Source: Nostoc sp. NIES-3756 (GTDB lineage: Bacteria; Cyanobacteriota; Cyanobacteriia; Cyanobacteriales; Nostocaceae). From it: DNA of 64,000 bases. Made by a program: the position numbers and the translations under genes. Where the stretch lies: the NCBI RefSeq assembly GCF_001548375.1, contig NZ_AP017295.1, positions 1,178,001 through 1,242,000 of the forward strand, read 5' to 3'. How positions within the stretch are numbered: the stretch's first letter is position 1; each line of letters starts with the position of its first letter. The notes beneath the pieces were generated by a model. That model searched no databases. It saw only the letters and a program-made list of their open reading frames with translations, and was not told where the DNA came from. Shown here in pieces: positions 33,479-41,280 of this stretch.

Positions 33479-35245
33479 ATGCCAGACCGCAGCCTTTATT
33501 TAAGTGAACCTAAGATTCAGATAGAGGGACAAAACGCTTCTCCTGAATTGATGAAAGATTTATTACAAATTACCGTAGAAGAAAGCCTGCATCTACCAGC
33601 AATGTTTACCCTGGTAATACATAATAGTTATCTGACCACAGTTAACCGTTCAGAATACAAAGAGTGGCGACATGATAAGTTATTTAAGATTGGAAATCAA
33701 ATAAAAATAGGTTTCATTTCCAGTACTACTCAAGATAGTAATTTTAAGGATAAATTAGAAGATTTTTTAATTGAAGGGGAAATTACAGGTATAGAAGTTC
33801 ACTTTAATGAGAAAACAGAAGCACCTGTAATTATTCGGGGCTATGACATTTCTCATCGCCTGCATAGAGGGCGCTATAATCGCTCATTTTTGAATCAAAT
33901 GGATAGCGATATAGTTAAACAAATAGCTGGAGAAGTAGGTATAGCAACCGGAGAAATAGACCCTAGTGGTGTGAAGCATGAATACGTCTTTCAAGAGAAC
34001 CAAACTAATATGGAGTTTTTGAGAGAACGGGCAGCTAGGATTGGCTATGAACTATTTATTCAAAATGGAAAATTAAATTTTTGTCAGCCACAAAGTAAAA
34101 ATTCTTTGGATTTGAAATGGTTAGATGAAATTAGTAAATTTAGTGTGCGTGTGACTAATGCCGAACAGGTAAATGCTGTAGAAGTGCGTAGTTGGGATTT
34201 GAGCCAAAAAAAATTAATTACCACAGAAGCCAAATCAGAAAAAGTAATTACTGAAACGGGGAATGGGAAAGGAAGTAAAACCAGTACAGCATTCAAAGGT
34301 AAGCCCTCCAGCCCGAAAATGATAGTTGTAGATCAACCCGTGGCTACAGAGAACGAAGCCAAGAAGATGGCTCAGGCTTTGTGTGATGAACTGGGAGGAG
34401 AATTTGTCTATGCGGATGCTCAAGCCTACGGAAATCCCCAAATTCGTCCAGGGCGGATTATAAATCTTCAAGGTATGGGCGATCGCTATAGTGGTAAATA
34501 TTATGTTACAGAGACACGCCACTTTTACACTCAGCGAGTATATACAACAGATTTTAGTGTGCGCGGCTTACGTCCAGGCAACTTATTTTCTACCTTATCT
34601 ACACAAACACACCTGCAACCAGGGCAAACATTTCTAGTAGGAATTGTCACCAATAATAAAGACCCCAAAGGTTGGGGAAGAGTAAAAGTCAAGTTTCCTA
34701 CCCTTACCGAAGAACATGAGAGTTACTGGGCGAGAGTAGTCGCTATAGGTGCAGGCCCTAACCGTGGTTTTGATTGTTTACCAGAAGTAAATGATGAGGT
34801 TTTAGTAGGTTTTGAACATGGGGATATTCATCGCCCTTATGTACTTGGTGGTGTGTGGAACGGTAAAGATGCACCACCAGAAAAAGTAGATGATTCAGTT
34901 GTGAAAGGTGTACGATTACGTACCTTCAAAACTCGTACAGGACATACCCTACAGTATATCGAAGAAGATAAGGGAGGCAGTAAAGCAGGTATCCGGTTAG
35001 AGACGACAAAGGGTCACAAAATTTATCTCAATGATAGTGATCAGTTTATAGAAATTAAAACTACTGGTGGTCATGTCATCAAAATGGATGACAGAGGTAA
35101 ATCAATTACGATAGAAACTACTGGTGGTCATAGCATCCAAATGAACGATATGAGTAAATCAGTCGCCATTAAATCAACAGGTAATCTCGATATTAATGCT
35201 ACTGGTGTAATCACCATCAAAGGTTCCTTAATCAAGCTCAATTAA
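33479..35245 (+). CDS. CIS spike protein, VgrG/gp27-gp5-like
   Basis: A 588-residue protein. The N-terminal 370 residues match the late control D/gp27 fold of the VgrG family (PAMFTLVIHNS; VIIRGYDISHRLHRGRYNRSF; YVFQENQTNMEFLRERA). An OB-fold/gp5 region follows (about 380-480: VGIVTNNKDPKGWGRVKVKFP, SYWARV, VNDEVLVGFEHGDIHRPYVLGG). The end is a beta-helix needle built of GHxIxMxDxxKSIxIxTTGG repeats. The trimer forms the central spike at the baseplate. The PAAR tip is encoded by the next gene. There is no C-terminal effector extension. Confidence 0.94.
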   Translation: MPDRSLYLSEPKIQIEGQNASPELMKDLLQITVEESLHLPAMFTLVIHNSYLTTVNRSEYKEWRHDKLFKIGNQIKIGFISSTTQDSNFKDKLEDFLIEGEITGIEVHFNEKTEAPVIIRGYDISHRLHRGRYNRSFLNQMDSDIVKQIAGEVGIATGEIDPSGVKHEYVFQENQTNMEFLRERAARIGYELFIQNGKLNFCQPQSKNSLDLKWLDEISKFSVRVTNAEQVNAVEVRSWDLSQKKLITTEAKSEKVITETGNGKGSKTSTAFKGKPSSPKMIVVDQPVATENEAKKMAQALCDELGGEFVYADAQAYGNPQIRPGRIINLQGMGDRYSGKYYVTETRHFYTQRVYTTDFSVRGLRPGNLFSTLSTQTHLQPGQTFLVGIVTNNKDPKGWGRVKVKFPTLTEEHESYWARVVAIGAGPNRGFDCLPEVNDEVLVGFEHGDIHRPYVLGGVWNGKDAPPEKVDDSVVKGVRLRTFKTRTGHTLQYIEEDKGGSKAGIRLETTKGHKIYLNDSDQFIEIKTTGGHVIKMDDRGKSITIETTGGHSIQMNDMSKSVAIKSTGNLDINATGVITIKGSLIKLN

Positions 35246-35256
35246 TCTCAATAAAA

Positions 35257-35288
35257 CCTCCGCGCTAACCTCCGCGCCCCTCTGCGTT
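35257..35288. repeat. Inverted partner of the CGCAGAGGGGCGCAGAGG repeat, left copy
   Basis: CCTCCGCGC...CCCCTCTGCGTT lies just before the PAAR gene. The reverse complement (AACGCAGAGGGGCGC, then GCGCGGAGG) appears at 35942-35984 just behind it. The two copies bracket the PAAR gene as an inverted pair. Confidence 0.6.
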
Positions 35289-35308
35289 AAAAAATAATCC
35301 CAATAATT

Positions 35309-35821
35309 ATGTCCAAACCAGCCGCCAGAATTACCGATAACGTAGCCCATCCCCTACCCCCAGTATTAACAGGAGGCCCAGGTAGCCCTAACGTATTCAT
35401 TGGCAATTTACAAGCTTGGCGGGGGATACCTGCAACCGCCGTTCCAGCTTTACAGTCTGCTAAACAAGGATTTGATATAGCTATCCAAACGGCTGAAGCT
35501 GCTACCAAAGCCGCAGCCGGTACTCCAGGCGCACCAGCCGCCCTAGCTGCTGAACAAACCGCCAAAGCCACCGCCGCCGCCACCATGAGTAGTATGATTT
35601 CTGCTGCTGCTGCTGCTTCTCCTCCTGGAATGGCGGACATTCATCAATGTGCTACTCCTTTACCTATCCCTCCCCACGGGCCTGGTGTAGTAATTGATGG
35701 TAGTAAGACAGTCTTAATTAATGGTCTACCAGCCTGTCGCATGGGTGACACTATTCTCGAAGCATTAGGGCCTACTAATAAAATTGTCAAAGGCGATTTT
35801 ACGGTGTTGATTGGTGGTTGA
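35309..35821 (+). CDS. PAAR-domain spike tip protein with Ala-rich insertion
   Basis: A 170-residue protein. The PAAR motif is split. The N-terminal part (MSKPAARITDNVAHPLPPVL; SPNVFIGNLQAWR) and the C-terminal part (VVIDGSKTVLINGLPACRMGD) are separated by about 70 Ala-rich helical residues (40-110). PAAR proteins cap the VgrG spike as a sharp metal-binding cone; here H14, H113, C115 and C143 could bind the metal. Insertions of this kind are found in other CIS PAAR proteins. The gene follows the spike gene by 63 bp. Confidence 0.9.
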   Translation: MSKPAARITDNVAHPLPPVLTGGPGSPNVFIGNLQAWRGIPATAVPALQSAKQGFDIAIQTAEAATKAAAGTPGAPAALAAEQTAKATAAATMSSMISAAAAASPPGMADIHQCATPLPIPPHGPGVVIDGSKTVLINGLPACRMGDTILEALGPTNKIVKGDFTVLIGG

Positions 35822-35941
35822 CGAATTATAGTTCGACTTTTGGCGAATAGGCTTACGTCTGCTGTGTCGCTATCTTTTTAATAGATGTAATAGCTCTTAT
35901 AGCACTTCCTAAGCAAGTGAGGTATAGAGTTATTCTTTTTA

Positions 35942-35984
35942 AACGCAGAGGGGCGCAGAGGAAAGCGCAGAGCAGCGCGGAGGA
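35942..35984. repeat. CGCAGAGGGGCGCAGAGG repeat, right copy
   Basis: AACGCAGAGGGGCGCAGAGG, then GCGCAGAGCAGCGCGGAGG. It is the inverted counterpart of the sequence at 35257. It occupies the 234-bp gap between the PAAR and gp25 genes; the remainder of that gap is AT-rich and I see nothing else there. Confidence 0.6.
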
Positions 35985-36055
35985 TTTTTAATTAGTACCT
36001 CAGTAGATTGGGAAACGCTATATATATCTTTCTTAATTTTGAATTTTGAATTTAT

Positions 36056-36469
36056 ATGGTTTATGGTCAGCGAAAGGATTATCTAGGAAATGGTTGGGCT
36101 TTCCCTTTGCAGTTGAGTTTGCAAGGGGGAATCAAAACCAGTAATGAAGATCAAAAAGTTAGGGAGTCTATTTGGATTATTCTGCGGACGGGAGTTGGTG
36201 AGCGCGTTTATCGTCCTAATTTTGGTTCGCGCTTGTCGGAGTTGGCATTTGCACCGTTGAATACTGATACTCTATTGCGGATTCGTATCTACGTATTGGA
36301 AGCTTTGGAGGTGTGGGAACCACGAATTATTGTGGACGAAGTTCTGACTGAACCAGATCCTGTGCGTGGCAGAGTCAACATCATTATCAATTATCGGCTG
36401 AAGGATTTTGCCGATATTTACAACTTTGTTTACCCATTCTATTTGCTGGCAGCTGGAGAGGAACTGTGA
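36056..36469 (+). CDS. CIS baseplate wedge protein, gp25-like
   Basis: A 137-residue protein of the gp25/Afp9 family: GWAFPLQLSLQGGIKTSNED near the start, then VRESIWIILRTGVGERVYRPNFGS with the conserved EXR-like loop, LRIRIYVLEALEVWEPRI, and a final strand RVNIIINYRLKD. gp25 nucleates the sheath on the baseplate. The stop overlaps the GTG start of the next gene (GTGA), so the two are translationally coupled. The length is normal for the family. Confidence 0.93.
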   Translation: MVYGQRKDYLGNGWAFPLQLSLQGGIKTSNEDQKVRESIWIILRTGVGERVYRPNFGSRLSELAFAPLNTDTLLRIRIYVLEALEVWEPRIIVDEVLTEPDPVRGRVNIIINYRLKDFADIYNFVYPFYLLAAGEEL

Positions 36470-38667
36470 AATTCGACTTTTTGCCACAATTACCATCTTC
36501 TAACTTAGACGATCGCACCTTCGATGATCTAGTAGAAGAAAGTATCATGCGTATCCCTCGCTACTGTCCCGAATGGACAGACCATAACCTCAGCGACCCA
36601 GGAATTACGCTAATTGAGTTATTTGCTTGGTTAACTGACCAAATGTTACTTAGGTTTAACCAAGTACCACGGAAAAATTATGTAGCTTTCTTAGAATTAT
36701 TAGGTATTCGCCTCCAACCACCAGCCCCAGCCCATACAGAGTTAACTTTTTATTTAAGTTCTGACCTACCTGAAGCCTACACCATTCCCGCAGGTCTGGA
36801 AGCCTCCACAGTACGCACCGAGACTACCCCAGCTATTACCTTTAGTACAGATTCGCCTCTCATCATCGGTAAACCACAGATTCAGCACTTTTTAACAGCC
36901 CAAGCCACCGAAGATATCCCCCAATCTCTGCGCGAAAGGTTAGCTAATGTCTGGACTCGGCAACCTAATGGCTTGTGGGCAGGAAATGAACAATCTATAT
37001 TTAGTGAACAACCCCAAGTGGGGAATTGTTTTTATTTAGTTATTAATTCTGTTGATTCCCTTGATGGTAATGTCTTAGAAATTACGTTCCAAGGTGCAGC
37101 CGCCACCCCCACAGGGATTAACCCCAATCAACCGCCCCGAATATGGGAAGCTTGGGATGGAGAAAATTGGCAACCAGTCTTATTAAAAGAAGCAGACGAC
37201 TATACCAAGGGTTTCAGCTTTTATGAAATTGAACAACAGGGTACAAATCCGGCTCAAGGTGCTGATGTGCGCCTGCACTTACCGCAGACTTGGCCTGTAA
37301 CTACCTTCACTGTTTACCGAGGTCGCTGGCTACGTTGTCGCTTTACTACACCAGGGTCAAATCAGGAGGGTTACAACCGCCCACCACAAATTACTGGGTT
37401 AGCGGTGCGGTCAATTGGCGGGACTGTCAGAGCTACCCACAGCACCTTAATTCAAGATGAACGCTTGGGAATTAGTAACGGTAAACCAGGGCAGAGTTAT
37501 CAGTTACTAATGACACCACTGTTAGAACGACGAGAGAATGAGTATATCGTTGTCACTCCCCCTGGTGGTTTACCGCAGACATGGCACGAAGTGAGAGATT
37601 TTGCAGACTCTAGCGCCCAAGACCTGCATTACACCATCGATTCCATCACCGGGACTGTGCAGTTTGGGCCGTTGATTCGTGAACCTGGACAACTCAAACG
37701 GCAAACAAAAGTAAGGTCGAGGATTCAAGAATCCACCAATACAGATGAAACGGTTGTTCAAGCCAGTGACCTAGACAACGCCCAAGAACATCAGTACGGG
37801 GCTGTGCCTCCACGAGGTGCAGAAATTAGAATGTTGGCTTATCGTACTGGTGGCGGTAGGGAAGGGAATGTGCAGAGTGGCTCAATCCAGTTTTTGAAAT
37901 CGGCATATCCCTACGTAGCCAGTGTAATTAATTATCCGCCTGCAATTAACGGTGCAGATGGAGAATCTTTAGAACAGGCGGTGATTAGAGCGCCACGTAT
38001 CTTGCGTACCCGCGATCGCGCAGTGACAGCCGAAGATTTTGAAGTGTTAGCACAACAAGCAGGTGCAGGTGCGATCGCTAGAGTCCGTTGTCTACCAGCC
38101 GGTGCTAATAGACAAGCTGGTACTGTGGGTTTACTCATTGTCCCCTATGCCAATACAGACGGTATTGAACTAGGCGAAGGTATCCCACCACAACAGTTTT
38201 CCATTAGTCCAGCACTGCAAGAACAAGTTCTTAAATATTTGGATGAGAGAAGATTACTAGGAGTACAAGTACAACTGCAAGAACCGGAATATATAGGTGT
38301 CTCTGTACAAGCCGAGGTAGTTTTAGAACCTGCTTATAACAACCCGCTAGCCAGAGCAGAAATTCTGCGTAACCTGAGAAAAGCTTTGTATAAATACCTC
38401 AATCCTCTCACTGGCGGTATGGAGGGTAAAGGTTGGCCATTTGGACGACCCGTTTACATCTCAGAGATTATGGTTTTACTGCAACAAACTCCCGGAGTCC
38501 GTCATTTAGAGTCAGTTTTACTATTTGCCATCCGCAAGCAAGGTGATACATGGAGACGGCAATCTTCCCCAGAACAAATCATAGATCCCGGCAGCCAAGG
38601 TTTAATCTGTTCTTGGGCTGATACTAGTTTGCGATCGGGACACGATATTCAAGTTAGCAATCGCTAA
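36466..38667 (+). CDS. CIS baseplate protein, gp6/J-like (Afp11-like)
   Basis: A 733-residue protein starting at GTG 36466, which overlaps the gp25 stop. The beginning matches putative baseplate assembly proteins (MRIPRYCPEWTDHNLSDPGITLIELFAWLTD). The C-terminal third has the J-like core: AVIRAPRILRTRDRAVTAEDFE, then QAGAGAIARVRCLP, and ISEIMVLLQQTPGVRHLESV. A 300-residue Ig-like, beta-rich region lies in between. The protein forms heterodimers that build the baseplate wedges around the spike. This is the largest of the left-operon baseplate genes and the strongest indicator of a complete CIS. Confidence 0.94.
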   Translation: MKFDFLPQLPSSNLDDRTFDDLVEESIMRIPRYCPEWTDHNLSDPGITLIELFAWLTDQMLLRFNQVPRKNYVAFLELLGIRLQPPAPAHTELTFYLSSDLPEAYTIPAGLEASTVRTETTPAITFSTDSPLIIGKPQIQHFLTAQATEDIPQSLRERLANVWTRQPNGLWAGNEQSIFSEQPQVGNCFYLVINSVDSLDGNVLEITFQGAAATPTGINPNQPPRIWEAWDGENWQPVLLKEADDYTKGFSFYEIEQQGTNPAQGADVRLHLPQTWPVTTFTVYRGRWLRCRFTTPGSNQEGYNRPPQITGLAVRSIGGTVRATHSTLIQDERLGISNGKPGQSYQLLMTPLLERRENEYIVVTPPGGLPQTWHEVRDFADSSAQDLHYTIDSITGTVQFGPLIREPGQLKRQTKVRSRIQESTNTDETVVQASDLDNAQEHQYGAVPPRGAEIRMLAYRTGGGREGNVQSGSIQFLKSAYPYVASVINYPPAINGADGESLEQAVIRAPRILRTRDRAVTAEDFEVLAQQAGAGAIARVRCLPAGANRQAGTVGLLIVPYANTDGIELGEGIPPQQFSISPALQEQVLKYLDERRLLGVQVQLQEPEYIGVSVQAEVVLEPAYNNPLARAEILRNLRKALYKYLNPLTGGMEGKGWPFGRPVYISEIMVLLQQTPGVRHLESVLLFAIRKQGDTWRRQSSPEQIIDPGSQGLICSWADTSLRSGHDIQVSNR

Positions 38668-38690
38668 AGCAGTTGTCATTAATCATTAAT

Positions 38691-38781
38691 CATTAGTCAT
38701 TAGTCCATAGTCAACAGTCCATAGTGTTTCTTCCTTTCCCCTCCTGGGAGGGGCTAGGGGTGGGTTTCTCCCCCACTCCCT
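38691..38781. repeat. Composite intergenic repeat, copy A
   Basis: TTAGTCA heptamers, then TAGTCAACAGTCCATAG, then CCCCTCCTGGGAGGGGCTAGGGG (a 7-bp hairpin) and TTTCTCCC runs. The same series occurs in direct orientation at 52395-52474, and its heptamer part in inverted orientation at 48698-48760. A further segment (38789-38821, CTCCCGGTTGGTGAGCGC) recurs inverted at 48584-48615. Confidence 0.7.
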
Positions 38782-38863
38782 CATCTCCCCCCACTCCCGG
38801 TTGGTGAGCGCAGTTGAACCACATCTCCCCCACTCCCCACGGTAATTTTGAATTGGTAATGAT

Positions 38864-39895
38864 ATGGTGCAAAGTCGTTCTAGTCCTGCTATTCGTATTA
38901 ACTTAACCCCGATGCAAATACCGGAGGCTATACCGGGTGCGGGGTTAGCTTTCACCAAGCCGGAAAGCATGGATGCAACAGCCCAGCGTTTGGTTCTACA
39001 TCCAGGGGAACCCAGCGAGATGGTTGTGCAGGTGCAGAACTTAGAACAACGTCCTATTAGGGTGAGCCTCAAAGTTGAGGGTAACTTTCCGACTGAGTGG
39101 TGTCAAATTGGTACAGAAGGCAATGAAATTCCTCCACGGGGACAGATGGATGCTGTGCTTTATTTCACAGTTCCCGTCAGCTTCTTTGAGGATCAACAAG
39201 CGATCATCCCTGGACAAAAAGATAAATTGAATCTTGACTTTCGTAGCTTAGTGGCGATCGCCATCGACTCAGGGACAGATAGAGAACAAATCCAGCATAG
39301 CGAATACTTTAATTTATATGTCCGTCCTCATAGTACCTACATGGAATTTTTGCCTGTTTTATATCGGGAAGTAGACTTTATTGGTCGCTTCATGAAGATA
39401 TTTGAACAGGCTTATCAACCAGCCATTGATAGTTTTAACGTCATGTGGGCAAACCTTGACCCCTTGACAGCACCAAAAGCACTACTACCATTTTTAGCCC
39501 ACTGGGTAGGGTGGCAAATAGATTCAGTTTGGGATTTACACCAACAACGGCGTTTAATTCGCCGTGCGGTTGAACTTTATCGTTGGCGAGGAACTCGTAA
39601 AGGGTTACGGCTATATTTGCACCTTTATACAGGCTTACCATTAGATGAGGATATAGCTAACGAAACGGAAAAACATATTAGTATCACCGAGCCTTTCGGC
39701 CCTAGTTTTGTTTTAGGGACAGCACAATTAGGTAGCGCAGTTTTAGCAGGTGGCGAAGCATATAACTTTAGAGTTTGCTTGCGTCCTCACCGTTCTAATA
39801 TCAACCTCAACGAGCAATTAATCCGCCGCATTATTGACCAAGAAAAACCTGCTTTTTGTACCTATGAATTAGTTATAGAAAATTTTATTAATTAA
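38864..39895 (+). CDS. CIS baseplate protein, phage tail protein I-like with N-terminal Ig-like domain
   Basis: A 343-residue protein. Residues 160-343 match the phage tail protein I/Afp12 family: MEFLPVLYREVDFIGRFMKIFEQ, then LDPLTAPKALLPFLAHWVGW, RRLIRRAVELYRWRGTRKGL and the terminal strand. The N-terminal 150 residues form a beta-sandwich of the kind found in extracellular Ig-like repeats (LVLHPGEPSEMVVQVQNLE, IPPRGQMDAVLYFTVP). The same type of domain is repeated in the two large membrane proteins near 56-60 kb. This fused domain could dock the baseplate on them; that is my inference. Confidence 0.9.
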   Translation: MVQSRSSPAIRINLTPMQIPEAIPGAGLAFTKPESMDATAQRLVLHPGEPSEMVVQVQNLEQRPIRVSLKVEGNFPTEWCQIGTEGNEIPPRGQMDAVLYFTVPVSFFEDQQAIIPGQKDKLNLDFRSLVAIAIDSGTDREQIQHSEYFNLYVRPHSTYMEFLPVLYREVDFIGRFMKIFEQAYQPAIDSFNVMWANLDPLTAPKALLPFLAHWVGWQIDSVWDLHQQRRLIRRAVELYRWRGTRKGLRLYLHLYTGLPLDEDIANETEKHISITEPFGPSFVLGTAQLGSAVLAGGEAYNFRVCLRPHRSNINLNEQLIRRIIDQEKPAFCTYELVIENFIN

Positions 39896-39921
39896 TATTC
39901 ACTTTTTAATTTTAAATTGAT

Positions 39922-41130
39922 ATGACTCACCCATTTCCACCACCACAAATTCAACCTTTTGAACGCCTCAATCCTGCCGATGGTTTACTCATCAATGCTG
40001 AACGTTGGAGTAAAGCCCATGAATATCACCGTCAACGGCAAAACACATATTTTCAAAGCTTACATCAGCCAGGAATTGTTTGTGGTTTAGGCGTTCGCCC
40101 AATTCCTGCACCCCGCCAAACAGGAGCAGAATATAGAGATGGACGTTGGGTACAAATTCAGCCGGGAATTGCTATTGATGTCGTGGGAAATTTAATTGTT
40201 GTTTCCCCCCAAGCATATCGTGACGTTGACATTAATTTAGAAGTAGCTAGTTCGGAACCAGTCATGATTTACTTAGTAGTCAGCTATGTAGATCCTGATG
40301 AATTGCGCAATAGACAGCAAAGAGATATTGTCCAAGAAACCTATCGTATTGACCAGAAAATATCTCCGCCAGAACCTTCAGAAATCGAAATCTGTCGCAT
40401 CTGGTTAGAACCAGGACAAACTACAATTAGTAAACCAGCCGATGCTTTTTATCCTGGTTATAACAATATTGATTTACGTTATCGCCGCCACGCACAAGCA
40501 CGCCCTCAAGCCTTAGTAAAAATCGCACAGGTTTCTCGTAGCGATGATGGTGAATACGCTCGTAATTTCTTCAACCTTGCGTACCTATTACAATCAGTAG
40601 AACCTTTATATTCACACTTACGGGGTGCTGATGAACCTAGTGAGGTTGCCTTATCAGAAAATATTCAAGAATATGATTTACTTTATCTAACAGGTAAACA
40701 GTCACTATCTTTAAATAGTTTTGAGTTTGAATCATTGAAAAATTATTTAGATTTAGGTGGAATATTATTAGTTGATGCGCCGTTAGATGCTATTGCTTTA
40801 ATTGAAAGTACTCACGCCTTAGCACAGCAATTAGAAACTCCTTTAAGAGCATTAACAGAGTTACAAAGAAGTCATCCTCTAAGAACAAAACCTTTCTTAT
40901 TTGCAGCTTTACCTATCATCAATCAACAGTTACTTCAATTGTTCTTAGGTGGAGGCATAATTTTAGTAGTTGGTGATTTAGCCTCTGCTTGGGGAATAGA
41001 TAGAGAATTTAATTTACCCAGGTTAACTATTCGCACAGCGCAAGAATTAGGAATTAATATACTCAACTATGCTTGGAAGCGTCGACAGTTGCTAGGCTTG
41101 CAACAAGAGGATAACTCTGGACAGTGGTAG
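39922..41130 (+). CDS. CIS-associated protein with C-terminal DUF4159 domain
   Basis: A 402-residue protein. The N-terminal 200 residues start with PFERLNPADGLLINAERW and HEYHRQRQNTYFQSLHQPGIVCGLGV. This pattern is seen in baseplate-associated proteins of cyanobacterial CIS clusters. The C-terminal part (about 240-385) resembles DUF4159, with YDLLYLTGKQSL and FESLKNYLDLGGILLVDA and a glutamine amidotransferase-like Rossmann outline. The function of DUF4159 is unknown. It ends the left CIS operon and faces the leftward cargo gene across a hairpin. Confidence 0.8.
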   Translation: MTHPFPPPQIQPFERLNPADGLLINAERWSKAHEYHRQRQNTYFQSLHQPGIVCGLGVRPIPAPRQTGAEYRDGRWVQIQPGIAIDVVGNLIVVSPQAYRDVDINLEVASSEPVMIYLVVSYVDPDELRNRQQRDIVQETYRIDQKISPPEPSEIEICRIWLEPGQTTISKPADAFYPGYNNIDLRYRRHAQARPQALVKIAQVSRSDDGEYARNFFNLAYLLQSVEPLYSHLRGADEPSEVALSENIQEYDLLYLTGKQSLSLNSFEFESLKNYLDLGGILLVDAPLDAIALIESTHALAQQLETPLRALTELQRSHPLRTKPFLFAALPIINQQLLQLFLGGGIILVVGDLASAWGIDREFNLPRLTIRTAQELGINILNYAWKRRQLLGLQQEDNSGQW

Positions 41131-41162
41131 TATCTTGTAGGATAGGCATTTCTGCCTGTGTT

Positions 41163-41213
41163 CTCTGTGGCTCTGTGGTTTAATAAATTGTTTTTTACCA
41201 CAGAGTCACAGAG
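41163..41213. terminator. Hairpin between convergent CIS genes
   Basis: A 17-bp stem with one mismatch (CTCTGTGGCTCTGTGGT / ACCACAGAGTCACAGAG) encloses a 17-nt loop. No T-run follows either arm, so termination is only probable. Its position between two convergent genes supports it. Confidence 0.45.
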
Positions 41214-41280
41214 GCAAAGAGTTAAGAGGTGATAGAGAGGGTCTAAACTAGTGGCGTGACTGGACTAAATTCGTGCGTTA

